Position numbers and translations under genes: made by a program
Shown: positions 32,814 to 42,561 of the stretch, piece by piece
Layout of the letters: each line of letters begins with the position of its first letter
Numbering within the stretch: the stretch's first letter is position 1
From: Demequina mangrovi
Lineage (GTDB): Bacteria; Actinomycetota; Actinomycetes; Actinomycetales; Demequinaceae
NCBI RefSeq assembly: GCF_000759715.1
Contig: NZ_BBLU01000008.1
Location: 1-64,000, forward strand
DNA length: 64,000 nt
Direction of reading: 5' to 3'
The notes under the pieces: generated by a model
What the model was told of the DNA's origin: nothing
Database searches by the model: none
What the model saw: only the letters and a program-made list of their open reading frames with translations

Positions 32814-34174
32814 GCCGCGACCTCCGCCGCGAGCGCGGCCGCGACCACGTCGAGCCCCTCGGACAGCAGCGCGTCGCCGATGGTGAGCGGCGGCAGGAAG
32901 CGCAGCACGTTGCCGTACGTGCCGCACGTGAGCACGATGACCCCGTCCGCGATGCAGCGCTGCGCGATGGCCCCGGCGAGCGCGGCGGCGGGCGCCTTGG
33001 TCGCGGGGTCGACCAGCTCGATCGCGATCATCGCGCCGAGCCCGCGGATGTCGCCGATGCGCGGATCCGAGGCCTGCATGGTCTCGAGGCGGGCGAGCAT
33101 GAGCGCCTCGATCTCGCGGGCGCGGTCGGACAGGTCCTCGGTCTCGAAGACCTCGATGCTGGCGAGCGCGGCCGCGCATGCGATCGGGTTGCCACCGTAG
33201 GTGCCGCCCAGTCCGCCGACGTGGGCGGCGTCCATGATCTCGGCGCGTCCGGTGACCGCGGCCAGCGGCAGCCCGCCGGCGATGCCCTTGGCGGTGGTGA
33301 CCATGTCGGGGACGATCCCGAAGTGCTCGGAGGCGAACATCGCCCCGGTGCGCGCGAAGCCGCTCTGGACCTCGTCCGCGATGAGGATCACGCCGTTGGC
33401 GGTGCACCATGCCGAGATGGCGGGGAGGAAGCCCTCGGCGGGGACGATGAAGCCGCCCTCGCCCTGGATCGGCTCGATGATGACGGCCGCGAGGTTGTCG
33501 GCTCCCACCTGCTTCTCGATCACCGAGATCGCCTTGGCCGCCGCCTCGGGGCCGGTGAGGCCGTCGCGGTACGGGTAGGACATGGGCGCGCGGTAGACCT
33601 CGGAGGCGAACGGTCCGAAGCCGCTCTTGTAGGGCATCGACTTCGCGGTGAGCGCCATCGTGAGGTTGGTACGGCCGTGATACGCGTGGTCGAACGCGAC
33701 GACGGCCTGGCGCTCGGTCGCCTTGCGAGCGATCTTGACCGCGTTCTCGACGGCCTCGGCGCCCGAGTTGAAGAGCGCGGACTTCTTCTCGAAGTCTCCG
33801 GGGGTGAGGCGGTTGAGCGCCTCGGCGACCGCGACGTAGCCCTCGTAGGGCGAGACCATGAAGCACGTGTGGGTGAAGGCGGCCGCCTGGCGCTGGACCG
33901 CCTCGACCACCTTGGGGTGGGCGTTGCCCACGGAGGTCACGGCGATGCCGGAGCCCAGGTCGATGAGCGAGTTGCCGTCCGCGTCGGTCACCACGCCCCC
34001 GCCGGCGGCGACCGCCGCGATCGGGGCGGTGTGGCCCACGCCTGCCGCGACCGCGGCGGCCTTGCGCGCCAGCAGCTCCTGCGAACGGGGTCCGGGGATG
34101 GCGGTGACGAGCCGGCGCTCCTGCGGGAGGGCCGGGCCGCCGGCCACGCCGGCGTCGATGTCGAGGGAGGTCAT
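32810..34174 (-). CDS. gabT: 4-aminobutyrate aminotransferase
   Basis: A 454-residue PLP enzyme of class-III aminotransferases that converts GABA and 2-oxoglutarate to succinic semialdehyde and glutamate. Family features are F-N-S-G-A-E-A-V-E-N-A, the Asp in A-D-E-V-Q-S-G-F-A-R-T and the PLP lysine in T-T-A-K-G-I-A-G-G. The start at 34174 follows a GAGGGAGG ribosome site. It is transcribed divergently from a PucR-type regulator and opens the gabT-gabD-sad unit. Confidence 0.93.
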   Translation of the reverse strand: MTSLDIDAGVAGGPALPQERRLVTAIPGPRSQELLARKAAAVAAGVGHTAPIAAVAAGGGVVTDADGNSLIDLGSGIAVTSVGNAHPKVVEAVQRQAAAFTHTCFMVSPYEGYVAVAEALNRLTPGDFEKKSALFNSGAEAVENAVKIARKATERQAVVAFDHAYHGRTNLTMALTAKSMPYKSGFGPFASEVYRAPMSYPYRDGLTGPEAAAKAISVIEKQVGADNLAAVIIEPIQGEGGFIVPAEGFLPAISAWCTANGVILIADEVQSGFARTGAMFASEHFGIVPDMVTTAKGIAGGLPLAAVTGRAEIMDAAHVGGLGGTYGGNPIACAAALASIEVFETEDLSDRAREIEALMLARLETMQASDPRIGDIRGLGAMIAIELVDPATKAPAAALAGAIAQRCIADGVIVLTCGTYGNVLRFLPPLTIGDALLSEGLDVVAAALAAEVAA

Positions 34175-34265
34175 GAGGGCGACGCTAGACCTCCGCCCTC
34201 GCCCACGCACTCGCCGCCATGTACAGGCTGTTGCCTTGCGCTATCCGCGGTGGCAGGCTCATGCC

Positions 34266-35789
34266 ATGGCGTCACCGACCATCCGCGCGCTGCTCGCGCG
34301 ACCCGAGCTCCACCTCCGCCTCACGGCCCCCGAGGACGACGTCGCCCCTGGTGCGCTCGACGCCACGGTCCGCTGGGTGCACAGCTCGGACCTCGCGGAT
34401 CCGACGCCGTTCCTCGCGGGCGGCATGGTGCTCCTCACCACGGGGACGCAGTTCCGGGACGCGGGCGACGATCCGAAGCCGTACGCGGCGTACGTCCGCC
34501 GGCTCGCACGCTCGGGGATGCTCGGCCTGGGCTTCGGGACCGAGGTGGTGCGGAACGGCGTGCCCGAGGCGCTGATCGACGCGTGCCGCGAGGCGCGGCT
34601 GCCGCTGTGGGAGGTGCCGTACGACACCCCGTTCATCGCGCTCGCGCGCGCCAACGCCGAGGCGCTCGCCGCCGTCGCGTACGAGCGCCGCACCTGGGCG
34701 CTCGACGCTCAGCGGGCCGTCGCGGTCGCGGCCCTGCGTCCCGACGGGCTGCGGTCGATGCTCGCCGAGCTGTCGCGTCGGCTGGGCGCGTGGGTCGGCC
34801 TGCTCGACGGCGACGCGTTGCTCCACGAGCACCCGGGCGGCGGGATCGACGCCGCGAGCGTCGAGGCGTTGCGGCAGCATGCGGCGGGGATGCTCGTCCG
34901 CGGGGTCCAGTCGACGTCGGGTCTCGAGGTCGAGGGGCACGGGTACCACCTGCAGACCCTGGGTCAGCGGGGCCGCCTGCGCGCCGTGCTCGCGATCGCC
35001 CAGGCGGACCTCGACGAGCAGCACCGCGCCGTGGTCACCACGGTGGTGGCGATGGCCGCGCTCGCGCTCGAGCAGCGTCAGGACCTCGAGCAGGCCCGCG
35101 ACGCCCTCGGGGCGGGGGTGCTCGCGGCGCTGGTGCGCGGGGACGTCGCGCTCGCCGCGGACGTCGCCCGCGCCTCGGGCTCTCCCCTGCCCGCCGCCCC
35201 GGTCGTGGTCGCCGTCGCGGACCAGCGGCTCGCGGAGGCGGGCGGCGTGGGGCGGTGGCTCGACGCGCGCGGCGTGCCGCTGCTGCACGCGACCGACCAC
35301 GGCGACCTGGTGATGGTGCTCGCGGAGGAGGACGCCGCGGTGGTCGACGAGCTGGTGCTCCGTCACGGCGGCGCGGCGGGGCTGTCGGGACCGGTGGGGC
35401 TCGAGGGCGTCGCCGACGCGCTGGGCCAGGCGCGCACCGCGCGAGAGCGGCGACTCGCCCCCGTGACGCGGTTCGCCGACCTCTCGGGCGCCGGCGTCCT
35501 CGCGCTGCTCGACTCGACCGAGGCGCGCGTGGTGGCGCAGGCGGCGCTCGACCCGCTGGTGGCGCACGACGCGCGGCACGGCACCGACCTGGTCGCCACC
35601 GTCGCGGCGTGGTTCGACGCCGACTGCGCGCACGACGCGGCGGCGCGGACGCTCGGCGTGCATCGTCACACCGTGCGCGCCCGGCTCACGGCCGCGCAGG
35701 AGCTGCTGGGCCAGGACCTCGCCACCGTCGCCGGGCGGGCCCAGGTGTGGGCGGCGCTGCGCGCAGCGGGCCTGCTCACCGGGGCCTGA
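34266..35789 (+). CDS. PucR/CdaR-family transcriptional regulator
   Basis: A 507-residue regulator with an N-terminal PucR-like domain (about residues 8-120), a middle region and a C-terminal helix-turn-helix (A-A-R-T-L-G-V-H-R-H-T-V-R-A-R-L near residue 468). The family controls purine, sugar-acid and amine catabolism. Being divergent from gabT, it is a likely activator of the GABA genes. The start ATG at 34266 is favoured by domain alignment; the ribosome site is weak. A second member with the same layout is at 38930-40525. Confidence 0.85.
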   Translation: MASPTIRALLARPELHLRLTAPEDDVAPGALDATVRWVHSSDLADPTPFLAGGMVLLTTGTQFRDAGDDPKPYAAYVRRLARSGMLGLGFGTEVVRNGVPEALIDACREARLPLWEVPYDTPFIALARANAEALAAVAYERRTWALDAQRAVAVAALRPDGLRSMLAELSRRLGAWVGLLDGDALLHEHPGGGIDAASVEALRQHAAGMLVRGVQSTSGLEVEGHGYHLQTLGQRGRLRAVLAIAQADLDEQHRAVVTTVVAMAALALEQRQDLEQARDALGAGVLAALVRGDVALAADVARASGSPLPAAPVVVAVADQRLAEAGGVGRWLDARGVPLLHATDHGDLVMVLAEEDAAVVDELVLRHGGAAGLSGPVGLEGVADALGQARTARERRLAPVTRFADLSGAGVLALLDSTEARVVAQAALDPLVAHDARHGTDLVATVAAWFDADCAHDAAARTLGVHRHTVRARLTAAQELLGQDLATVAGRAQVWAALRAAGLLTGA

Positions 35790-35817
35790 TCCCCCACGCA
35801 CCCGGAGCCACGAGCCA

Positions 35818-35915
35818 CCCTCCACACAGCGCGCCGCATGTGAACGCTCGCGCGCTGCAACTCGCGGCGTGAAGCGCGGCCAGCGGTGCGGAAGTTGCAG
35901 ATCTTGTGTGGAGGG
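35818..35915. repeat. Nested inverted repeats between convergent genes
   Basis: CCCTCCACACA (35818-35828) pairs with TGTGTGGAGGG (35905-35915), and inside it CTGCAACT (35855-35862) pairs with AGTTGCAG (35893-35900). The pair occupies the intergenic space between two convergent genes. It may end transcription from both sides, or be a small non-autonomous element; no U-tract is visible. Confidence 0.6.
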
Positions 35916-35953
35916 CGGCTCGGGGGGCAAATGGCCCGACGTCGGGCGGCGGA

Positions 35954-37315
35954 TCAGCCGATGAGCGCGTCGATCTCGGTGAGCGCCTGGTCGACGATCG
36001 CGAGGCCGCGCACCAGCTCCTCCTCGGTGATGACCAGCGGCGGCGCGATGTGCGTGCGGTTGAAGTGCACGAACGGCCACAGCCCGCCGTCCTTGCACGC
36101 CTTCGCGAACACGCCCATCGGCGCGGCGGCCGCGCCCGACGCGTTGAACGGCACCAGCGGCTCGCGCGTCTCGCGGTCGCGGACCAGCTCGACGGCCCAG
36201 AACAGCCCGGTGCCGCGCACCTCGCCCACGCACGGGTGGCTCTCGAGCCAGCCCTCGAGCGTGGGACGCACGATGCGCTCGCCCAGGTCCTTGACCCGCT
36301 CGAGGATGCCGTCGCGGCGGAACACCTCGAACGTCGCGACGCCCGGGGCGCACGCGAGCGGGTGGCCCGAGTAGGTGAGACCGCCGGGGAACGCCCGCTC
36401 GTCGAAGGCCGCCGCGATCTCCTTCGAGATCACCACGCCGCCCAGCGGGACGTAGCCCGAGTTGACGCCCTTGGCGAAGGTGACGAGGTCCGGCTCGACG
36501 CCGTGCGCCTGGTACGCGAACCAGTCGCCGGTGCGCCCGAAGCCGACCATGACCTCGTCCGCGATGTAGACGATGCCGTGCTTGTCGCACAACGCGCGCA
36601 CGCCGGCGAGGTAGCCCGGCGGCGGGACCAGGACGCCGTTGGTGCCCACGATGGTCTCGATGACGATCGCGCCGATGGTCGAGGCGCCCTCGAGGACGAT
36701 GGTCTGCTCGAGGTGCTCGAGCGCGCGGCGCGTCTCCTCCTCCTCGGTCTCCGCGTGGAAGGCCGAGCGGTAGAGGTACGGCCCGAAGAAGTGCACCACC
36801 GAGCCGTCGGCGGGCTCGTTGGGCCAGCGCCTCGGGTCGCCCGTGAGCGAGATGGCCGTGGACGTGTTGCCGTGGTAGCTGCGGTACATCGCCAGCACCT
36901 TGCGCTTGCCCGTGACCAGGCGCGCCATGCGCACCGCGTTCTCGTTGGCGTCGGCGCCGCCGTTGGTGAAGAACACGCTGGAGAAGCGCTCCCCCGCCAC
37001 GTCCGTGATGAGACGCGCGAGCTCGCCGCGGACGTCGTTGGCGAACGACGGCTGGATGGTCGCGAGGCTGCGCGCCTGCCGCTCGATGGCCGCGATGAGA
37101 TCGGGGTGCTGGTGGCCGAGGTTGAGGTTGACCAGCTGCGACCCGAAGTCGAGGTAGCGGTTGCCCTCGTAGTCCCAGAACTCGCTGCCCTCGCCTCCCT
37201 CGACGGGAAGCGGGTCGACGAGCGCCTGCGCGCTCCACGAGTGGAAGACGTGGGCACGGTCGTCGGCGCGGACCCGCGCCTCGGCGCCGGTGATGGCGTC
37301 CTGCTCGGTGGTCAT
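35954..37315 (-). CDS. Class-III aminotransferase (omega-amino acid:pyruvate type)
   Basis: A 453-residue PLP-dependent aminotransferase. The substrate region has F-H-S-W-S-A-Q, the cofactor region F-T-N-G-G-A-D-A-N-E-N, A-D-E-V-M-V-G-F-G-R-T and the lysine in F-A-K-G-V-N-S-G-Y. Relatives act on beta-alanine, taurine or omega-amines with pyruvate. It sits 41 bases downstream of an mmsA-type dehydrogenase on the same strand, a pair that would convert beta-alanine to malonate semialdehyde and then acetyl-CoA. GGGGGAGAG precedes the ATG. Confidence 0.85.
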   Translation of the reverse strand: MTTEQDAITGAEARVRADDRAHVFHSWSAQALVDPLPVEGGEGSEFWDYEGNRYLDFGSQLVNLNLGHQHPDLIAAIERQARSLATIQPSFANDVRGELARLITDVAGERFSSVFFTNGGADANENAVRMARLVTGKRKVLAMYRSYHGNTSTAISLTGDPRRWPNEPADGSVVHFFGPYLYRSAFHAETEEEETRRALEHLEQTIVLEGASTIGAIVIETIVGTNGVLVPPPGYLAGVRALCDKHGIVYIADEVMVGFGRTGDWFAYQAHGVEPDLVTFAKGVNSGYVPLGGVVISKEIAAAFDERAFPGGLTYSGHPLACAPGVATFEVFRRDGILERVKDLGERIVRPTLEGWLESHPCVGEVRGTGLFWAVELVRDRETREPLVPFNASGAAAAPMGVFAKACKDGGLWPFVHFNRTHIAPPLVITEEELVRGLAIVDQALTEIDALIG

Positions 37316-37356
37316 CTCTCCCCCTTGATGGTTGGACGGCTCGGTGGTGGGACGGC

Positions 37357-38844
37357 TCAGTGGTTCGACGGGAAGCCGAGGTCGATCTGCGACTCGCTGG
37401 GCTCCGGCCACCGGGTGGTGACCACCTTGGACCGCGTGTAGAAGTGGATGGACTCGGGTCCGTAGATGTGCGAGTCGCCGAACAGAGACTGCTTCCAGCC
37501 GCCGAACGAGTACGCGCCGATGGGCACCGGCAGCGGGACGTTGACGCCCACCATGCCGACCTCGATGTCGACCTCGAACGCGCGGGCGGTGCCGCCGTCG
37601 CGCGTGAAGATCGCGGTGCCGTTGGCGAAGCCGTTCGCGTTGACCAGCGCGACGGCCTCGTCGTAGGACGCGGCGCGGGCCACCGAGAGCACGGGGCCGA
37701 AGATCTCGTCGTCGTAGACCTTCATACCGGGCTTCACGTGGTCGACCAGCGACGTGCCGATGAAGAATCCGTCGCCTGCGAACTCCTGCGCGGTGCCGTC
37801 GACCACCACGGTCGCGCCCTCCGCGGCGGCGCCCGTGACGTACGACGCGACACGGTCGCGGTGCTCGCGGGTGATGAGCGGGCCCATCTCCGAGGCGGGG
37901 TCGGTGCCGTCGCCGATGGTGAGTCCCGCCATGCGCTCGGCGACCTTGGCCACCAGCGCGTCCGCGGTCGCGTCGCCCACGGGCACGAGGACGGAGATCG
38001 CCATGCAACGCTCTCCCGCCGAGCCGTACGCGGCCGACACGGCGGCATCAGCCGCGGCGTCGAGGTCCGCGTCTGGCATGACGATCATGTGGTTCTTTGC
38101 GCCGCCGAGCGCCTGGACGCGCTTGCCCTGCGCGGTGCCGCGCTCGTAGATCGTGCGGGCGACCGGGGTCGAGCCCACGAAGCTCACCGCCTTGACGTCG
38201 GGCGAGTCGAGGATGGCGTCGACGGCGACCTTGTCGCCGTGGACCACGTTGAGGACGCCCGCGGGCAGGCCGGCCTCCTCGAACAGGCGCGCGAGGAAGA
38301 TCGACGCCGAGGGGTCCTTCTCGCTGGGCTTGAGGACCACCGTGTTGCCGCACGCGATGGCGGAAGCCGCCATCCACAGCGGCACCATCACGGGGAAGTT
38401 GAACGGGGTGATGCAGCCGACCACGCCCACGGGCTGCTTGACCGAGTGCACGTCGACACCGCGCGCCACCTGCTCCGAGTGCTCGCCCTTGAGGTGGTGC
38501 ACCAGCCCGGCCGCGAACTCGATGTTCTCGATGCCGCGGCTGATCTCACCCTTGGCATCGGCGAGGACCTTGCCGTGCTCGCGCGTGATGATCGCGGCGA
38601 GCTCGTCCTGGCGCTCGACCAGCAGGTGACGCATCCGGAAGAAGACGTCCGCCCGCTTGATGAGCCCGGTGGCGCGCCAGCCGGGAAGCGCGGCCGCCGC
38701 GGCGGCGATCGCCTGCTCGGCCTCGGCGGCGGAAGCGTAGGCGACCTGCCCCGCCACCTCGCCCGTCGCGGGGTTGCGCACCTCGCCGGTGCGCTCCCCC
38801 GCACCCGTCTCGGCTCCCGCGATGTGATGACGGATCAGGCTCAC
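37357..38844 (-). CDS. mmsA: CoA-acylating methylmalonate/malonate-semialdehyde dehydrogenase
   Basis: A 495-residue aldehyde dehydrogenase of the MMSDH group, which makes acetyl- or propionyl-CoA from (methyl)malonate semialdehyde with release of CO2. Group-specific features are the G-A-K-N-H-M motif in place of the usual catalytic Glu segment, Cys in G-E-R-C-M-A-I, and T-P-F-N-F-P-V-M. Length is typical. GTG at 38844 follows AGGAGAG. It feeds from the aminotransferase encoded downstream and is divergent from a PucR-type regulator. Confidence 0.92.
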   Translation of the reverse strand: MSLIRHHIAGAETGAGERTGEVRNPATGEVAGQVAYASAAEAEQAIAAAAAALPGWRATGLIKRADVFFRMRHLLVERQDELAAIITREHGKVLADAKGEISRGIENIEFAAGLVHHLKGEHSEQVARGVDVHSVKQPVGVVGCITPFNFPVMVPLWMAASAIACGNTVVLKPSEKDPSASIFLARLFEEAGLPAGVLNVVHGDKVAVDAILDSPDVKAVSFVGSTPVARTIYERGTAQGKRVQALGGAKNHMIVMPDADLDAAADAAVSAAYGSAGERCMAISVLVPVGDATADALVAKVAERMAGLTIGDGTDPASEMGPLITREHRDRVASYVTGAAAEGATVVVDGTAQEFAGDGFFIGTSLVDHVKPGMKVYDDEIFGPVLSVARAASYDEAVALVNANGFANGTAIFTRDGGTARAFEVDIEVGMVGVNVPLPVPIGAYSFGGWKQSLFGDSHIYGPESIHFYTRSKVVTTRWPEPSESQIDLGFPSNH

Positions 38845-38929
38845 AGCTCTCCTCTCGACCGGGCGTCGGACACTCTGCACGATGCCGGCGTGTGCGTTAG
38901 ACGGCCAGATTCACACATACGATGGGCAG

Positions 38930-40525
38930 ATGGATCCCGCCGAACGTCGCGAATCTCCTGCCTCTGCGACACATCGTCCGGACCGCGCCGCGCTCGCCGC
39001 GCTGCCCTCCGTCGCGGACATGCTCGACGAGCCCGCGTTCCGCGCGGGGCGTCCCGAGGTGCTCGTCGGCGGCGAGGCGCTCGAGGCGCCGGTGCGGTGG
39101 ATCCACACGTCCGAGCGCAGCGACATCGCGCGGATGCTCGACGGCCGCGAGCTCCTGCTCTCCATGGGCACGGCATGGCCCGCGGACGATGCGGAGCTCG
39201 CCGAGTTCGTGACGTCGCTGGCCGAGGCCGGCGTCTCCGCCCTGGTCCTCGAGCTCGGGACCCGCTACTCCACGCCGCCGCCGGTGATGATCGCGACCGC
39301 GCAGCGGCTCGGGCTCGCGCTCGCCGTGCTCCACCGCGAGGTGCGCTTCGTCACCCTCACCGAGGCGGGGCACAGCCGGATCATCGCCGGCCAGATGACG
39401 GCGCTGCGCGCCCGCGACGAGGTCCGCGAGACGTTCACCTCCCTCGCGCTGCGCGGCGCCCCCGCAGACCATGTGGTGCGCGAGCTCGCGCGCACGCTCG
39501 GCGCGCCCGTGGTCCTCGAGAGCCTCGCGCACGAGGTGCTCCTCACGGACGTCCCCACCGGTTCCGAGTCGACCGTGCTCCGCGACTGGGAGCGTCGCTC
39601 TCGCTCGGCGCACCGCGACGGCGACGGCTGGCTCGTGGTGCCCGTCGACGCACGCGGGAAGCGGTGGGGCTCGCTCGTCGCCCTCCCCGGCCCCGAGCAC
39701 CCGGCTGGACGCCGCAACGTGCTGATCCAGGGCGCGATCGCGCTCGCGCTCGGACGCCTCTCGGACGGCGGCAGGGACGAGTGGGCGACGCTCGCCCGGC
39801 GCCACATCCTCGACCCGCTGCTCGCGGGACGCTTCGCGACGCCCGAGGCGATGGCCGCGCGGCTCGAGGCGGCCGGCGTGCCGGTCGCCGACCGGCTGCT
39901 CTACGGGATCGCGCTGCGCGGCGGCGAGCCCACCGCGGCCGAGATCGAGGCGTGGGCGCTCGGCGTGAGCGCACGCGCCCGCGCGCTCGCGGTCGAGGAG
40001 CGCTCCGGCACCGCCGTGACCATCGTGCTGCTGTCGCTCCCGCAGCATCGTCCGCTCGACGATGCGACGGTCGGGTCGCTGCAGCGCTCGCTGCGCGACG
40101 GCGCGCGGGTGGCCGTGACCGTCGGTCGCGAGGCCGCGGACGTCGACGCGGCGACCCTGTCCCTGCACGAGGCGCTCGACAACGCGCGCGAGCCCGCGGC
40201 GGGCACGGTCCTGTGGGTCGAGCGCCGCCCGCTCGCGCGGCTGCTGTCCAGCCTGCGCGACGACCACCGGCTGCTCGACCATGGCGAGCGCGTGCTGTCG
40301 CCCATCGTCGAGCACGACCAGCGCACCGGCGGCGACCTCCAGCAGGTCCTGCGCGCGGCGCTCGCGCACCCGGGCAACCGCACCGCCGCCGCACGGGCGG
40401 CGCATCTGTCCCGCTCGGTGTTCTACCAGCGGCTCGAGCTCATCTCCTCGCTCCTGGGGGTCGACCTCGAGGACGGCGAGACGCAGACGGCGCTGCACAT
40501 CGCGCTGCTGTCGCGGCACGACTGA
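38930..40525 (+). CDS. PucR/CdaR-family transcriptional regulator
   Basis: A 531-residue regulator with an N-terminal PucR-like domain (about residues 25-150) and a C-terminal helix-turn-helix (A-A-R-A-A-H-L-S-R-S-V-F-Y-Q-R-L near residue 490). ATG at 38930 lies 7 bases after TACGAT, a -10 candidate, so the message may be leaderless. It is divergent from mmsA and likely activates the mmsA-aminotransferase pair. It is similar in layout to the regulator at 34266. Confidence 0.85.
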   Translation: MDPAERRESPASATHRPDRAALAALPSVADMLDEPAFRAGRPEVLVGGEALEAPVRWIHTSERSDIARMLDGRELLLSMGTAWPADDAELAEFVTSLAEAGVSALVLELGTRYSTPPPVMIATAQRLGLALAVLHREVRFVTLTEAGHSRIIAGQMTALRARDEVRETFTSLALRGAPADHVVRELARTLGAPVVLESLAHEVLLTDVPTGSESTVLRDWERRSRSAHRDGDGWLVVPVDARGKRWGSLVALPGPEHPAGRRNVLIQGAIALALGRLSDGGRDEWATLARRHILDPLLAGRFATPEAMAARLEAAGVPVADRLLYGIALRGGEPTAAEIEAWALGVSARARALAVEERSGTAVTIVLLSLPQHRPLDDATVGSLQRSLRDGARVAVTVGREAADVDAATLSLHEALDNAREPAAGTVLWVERRPLARLLSSLRDDHRLLDHGERVLSPIVEHDQRTGGDLQQVLRAALAHPGNRTAAARAAHLSRSVFYQRLELISSLLGVDLEDGETQTALHIALLSRHD

Positions 40526-40548
40526 CGCGCCACGACCGGCGCGGCGGC

Positions 40549-40899
40549 TCAGCCCGCGATGTAGACCTTGCGGAGCGTCTCGGTGACGGTCCAGCGCGTG
40601 CTCATGCCCTCGGTCAGCCACACGAGCGAGCCGGGTCCGACCTCCGCCGTCGGCAGCGCCGGGTCGAGATACTCGATGGTCGCGCGACCGGAGAGCACCA
40701 CGAAGACCTCGTCGGCCTCGATGTCGGTCGCGACGCCCGGGGTCATCTCCCACACCCCGACCTCGACCTCGCCGATCTCCGCGAGCGCGGCCGCTCCGGC
40801 GACCGGCGACCCCGTCTCGACCATGTCCGCGGGCACGGGCTCCGTCTCGAGCGCGAGCGCATGGAGGTCGACGGGACGGCCGGGCTCGATGTCTGTCAT
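40549..40899 (-). CDS. Cupin-domain protein
   Basis: A 116-residue single-domain cupin of the DUF861 (YgaG/(S)-ureidoglycine aminohydrolase-like) kind. The G-V-W-E-M-T-P-G and E-V-F-V-V-L-S-G-R-A-T-I motifs mark the two cupin segments. Its start overlaps the stop of the FAD oxidase upstream (ATGA). Cupins of this kind are often found beside amine oxidases, where they may protect or assist the enzyme. Confidence 0.8.
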   Translation of the reverse strand: MTDIEPGRPVDLHALALETEPVPADMVETGSPVAGAAALAEIGEVEVGVWEMTPGVATDIEADEVFVVLSGRATIEYLDPALPTAEVGPGSLVWLTEGMSTRWTVTETLRKVYIAG

Positions 40900-42281
40900 G
40901 AGTCGAACCCTAGGCCCACGGCGTCGAGACCGCGCAGCAGCAGGTTGCGGCGACCCTCGCGGTGATCGGCGCGATCCAGGCTCCAGCGCGTCGCGTTGAT
41001 GCCGAGGCTCGCGAGCGGCTCGGGCGGGAACGGCAGCGGACGCTCACGGACCATCCGCAGCCGCGTGCGCTCGGTCTCCTCGCCCGCGAGCAGGTCGAGC
41101 ATGACGTTCGCTCCGAAGCGCGTCGCTCCCACCCCGAGCCCGGTGAAGCCCAGCGAGTACGCGACGTCGCCGTCGCGCGCGGTGCCGAAGAAGGCGCAGA
41201 AGCGCGTGCTCGTGTCGATCGCCCCGGCCCAGCGGTGCGTCGCCTGGATCCCGTCAAGCTGCGGGAACGTGGTGAGCAGGTGGCTCGCGAGCTTCTCGTA
41301 GGACTCGCGTCGATCCTGGTACCTCCCCCGCACCCGGCCGCCTGCGTGGTAGATCGCGTCGTAGCCGCCGAACAGCAGGCGGTCATCCGCGGTGAGCCGG
41401 TAGTAGTGGAACTGGTTCGCCAGGTCCGCGACGCCCTGGCGGCCCTCCCAGCCGATCTCCGCGAGCTGGGCGGCGCTGAGCGGCTCGGTCATGAGCGAGT
41501 AGTCGTAGACCGGCACCGTCATGAGGCGGTTGCGCTTGAGCAGCGACGGGAACACGTTGGTCGCGAGCGCGACCTTGCCGCCGCGCACCACACCGTCGGC
41601 CGTGCGGACCACGGGCCCGTCCTCGAGCGCCGTGACCGGCGAGCCCTCGAAGATCTGCACGCCCAGCTCCTCGGCCACGCGGGCGAGCTCGCGCGCGAGC
41701 TTCGCGGGGTGCACCAGCGCCGTGTCGTCAGGGCTGAGCTCGCCGGCGAGGTACGTCGGCGAGTTCACGAGCGCGCGCACGCCGTCGGCGTCGAGCGCGT
41801 CCTCGCCCAGCCACTCGACCTGGTGCGGCTCGACCGCGACGGCCAACGCACCGGTGCGCTGCCAGTCGACATCCATCCCGTAGCGGGCGACCGTCTCCCC
41901 GATCTGGTCGAGGTTCTCCATCCCGAGCCGGTCGAGCGCGTCGATCTCCTCGGGCCACCTGCTCTCGCCGTTCTCGCGGCCGTGCGTGAGGCTCGCCTCG
42001 CAGAAGCCGCCGTTGCGCCCCGACGCCGCCCATCCGACGCGCCGCGCCTCGAGCAGGATCACCGACAGCCCGGGGTCGCGTTCCTTCGCCATGACAGCGG
42101 TCCACAGGCCGCTGTAGCCGCCGCCCACGATCACGAGGTCGGCGCGATGGCTGCCGCGCAGGCTCGGCCGCGACGGGCCGGGCGCATCGTCCGTCCAGAA
42201 GGGGCTGAGGGCGGAGCCCTCGAGCATGGTGGCGATGGACGATGCGCTGGCCGGGTGGCGCTCGAAGACCGTGGTGCCCAC
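40896..42281 (-). CDS. FAD-dependent amine oxidoreductase (DAO family, PuuB-like)
   Basis: A 461-residue FAD enzyme of the DAO superfamily. The dinucleotide fold V-I-V-G-G-G-Y-S-G-L-W is near residue 49, and G-W-A-A-S-G-R-N-G-G-F follows near 85, a pattern typical of PuuB-like gamma-glutamylputrescine oxidases. The C-terminal half holds the Q-x-T-H-R-W-A-G substrate motif. GTG at 42281 with AGGAGTG is preferred over upstream in-frame starts. The substrate is unknown; no PuuA/PuuD partner is in the window. Confidence 0.82.
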   Translation of the reverse strand: MGTTVFERHPASASSIATMLEGSALSPFWTDDAPGPSRPSLRGSHRADLVIVGGGYSGLWTAVMAKERDPGLSVILLEARRVGWAASGRNGGFCEASLTHGRENGESRWPEEIDALDRLGMENLDQIGETVARYGMDVDWQRTGALAVAVEPHQVEWLGEDALDADGVRALVNSPTYLAGELSPDDTALVHPAKLARELARVAEELGVQIFEGSPVTALEDGPVVRTADGVVRGGKVALATNVFPSLLKRNRLMTVPVYDYSLMTEPLSAAQLAEIGWEGRQGVADLANQFHYYRLTADDRLLFGGYDAIYHAGGRVRGRYQDRRESYEKLASHLLTTFPQLDGIQATHRWAGAIDTSTRFCAFFGTARDGDVAYSLGFTGLGVGATRFGANVMLDLLAGEETERTRLRMVRERPLPFPPEPLASLGINATRWSLDRADHREGRRNLLLRGLDAVGLGFDS

Positions 42282-42561
42282 GGATATCACTCCTGACGGT
42301 GGCGGGTGTGAGCGGCATGCAACCGCATCGTGCGCCCTCTCGGCAAGGGCCGAGGTCCCGGCCAAGATCCTTCCGGACACCGCGCCCGGGCGCCACGAGG
42401 CGCGCGACGCATCGTCCGACGGCGCGTCATGGACCGGAAACACGGCATCGGCTAGCGTCGGAGATGCACTCCCCGGGTGTGCGACCCCAGCGCCAGGCCG
42501 GCGGTGGTCGCGAACCGAACCTCACAGTTGCCCGTCGCCAGGCCGGTCGGGTGGAGGAGTC

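Noticed and set aside
42226-42561. Extended N-terminus of the HemL-like aminotransferase from 42226
   Set aside because: It overlaps the start of the divergent oxidase and lacks family residues; the GGAGGAGT site belongs to ATG 42562.
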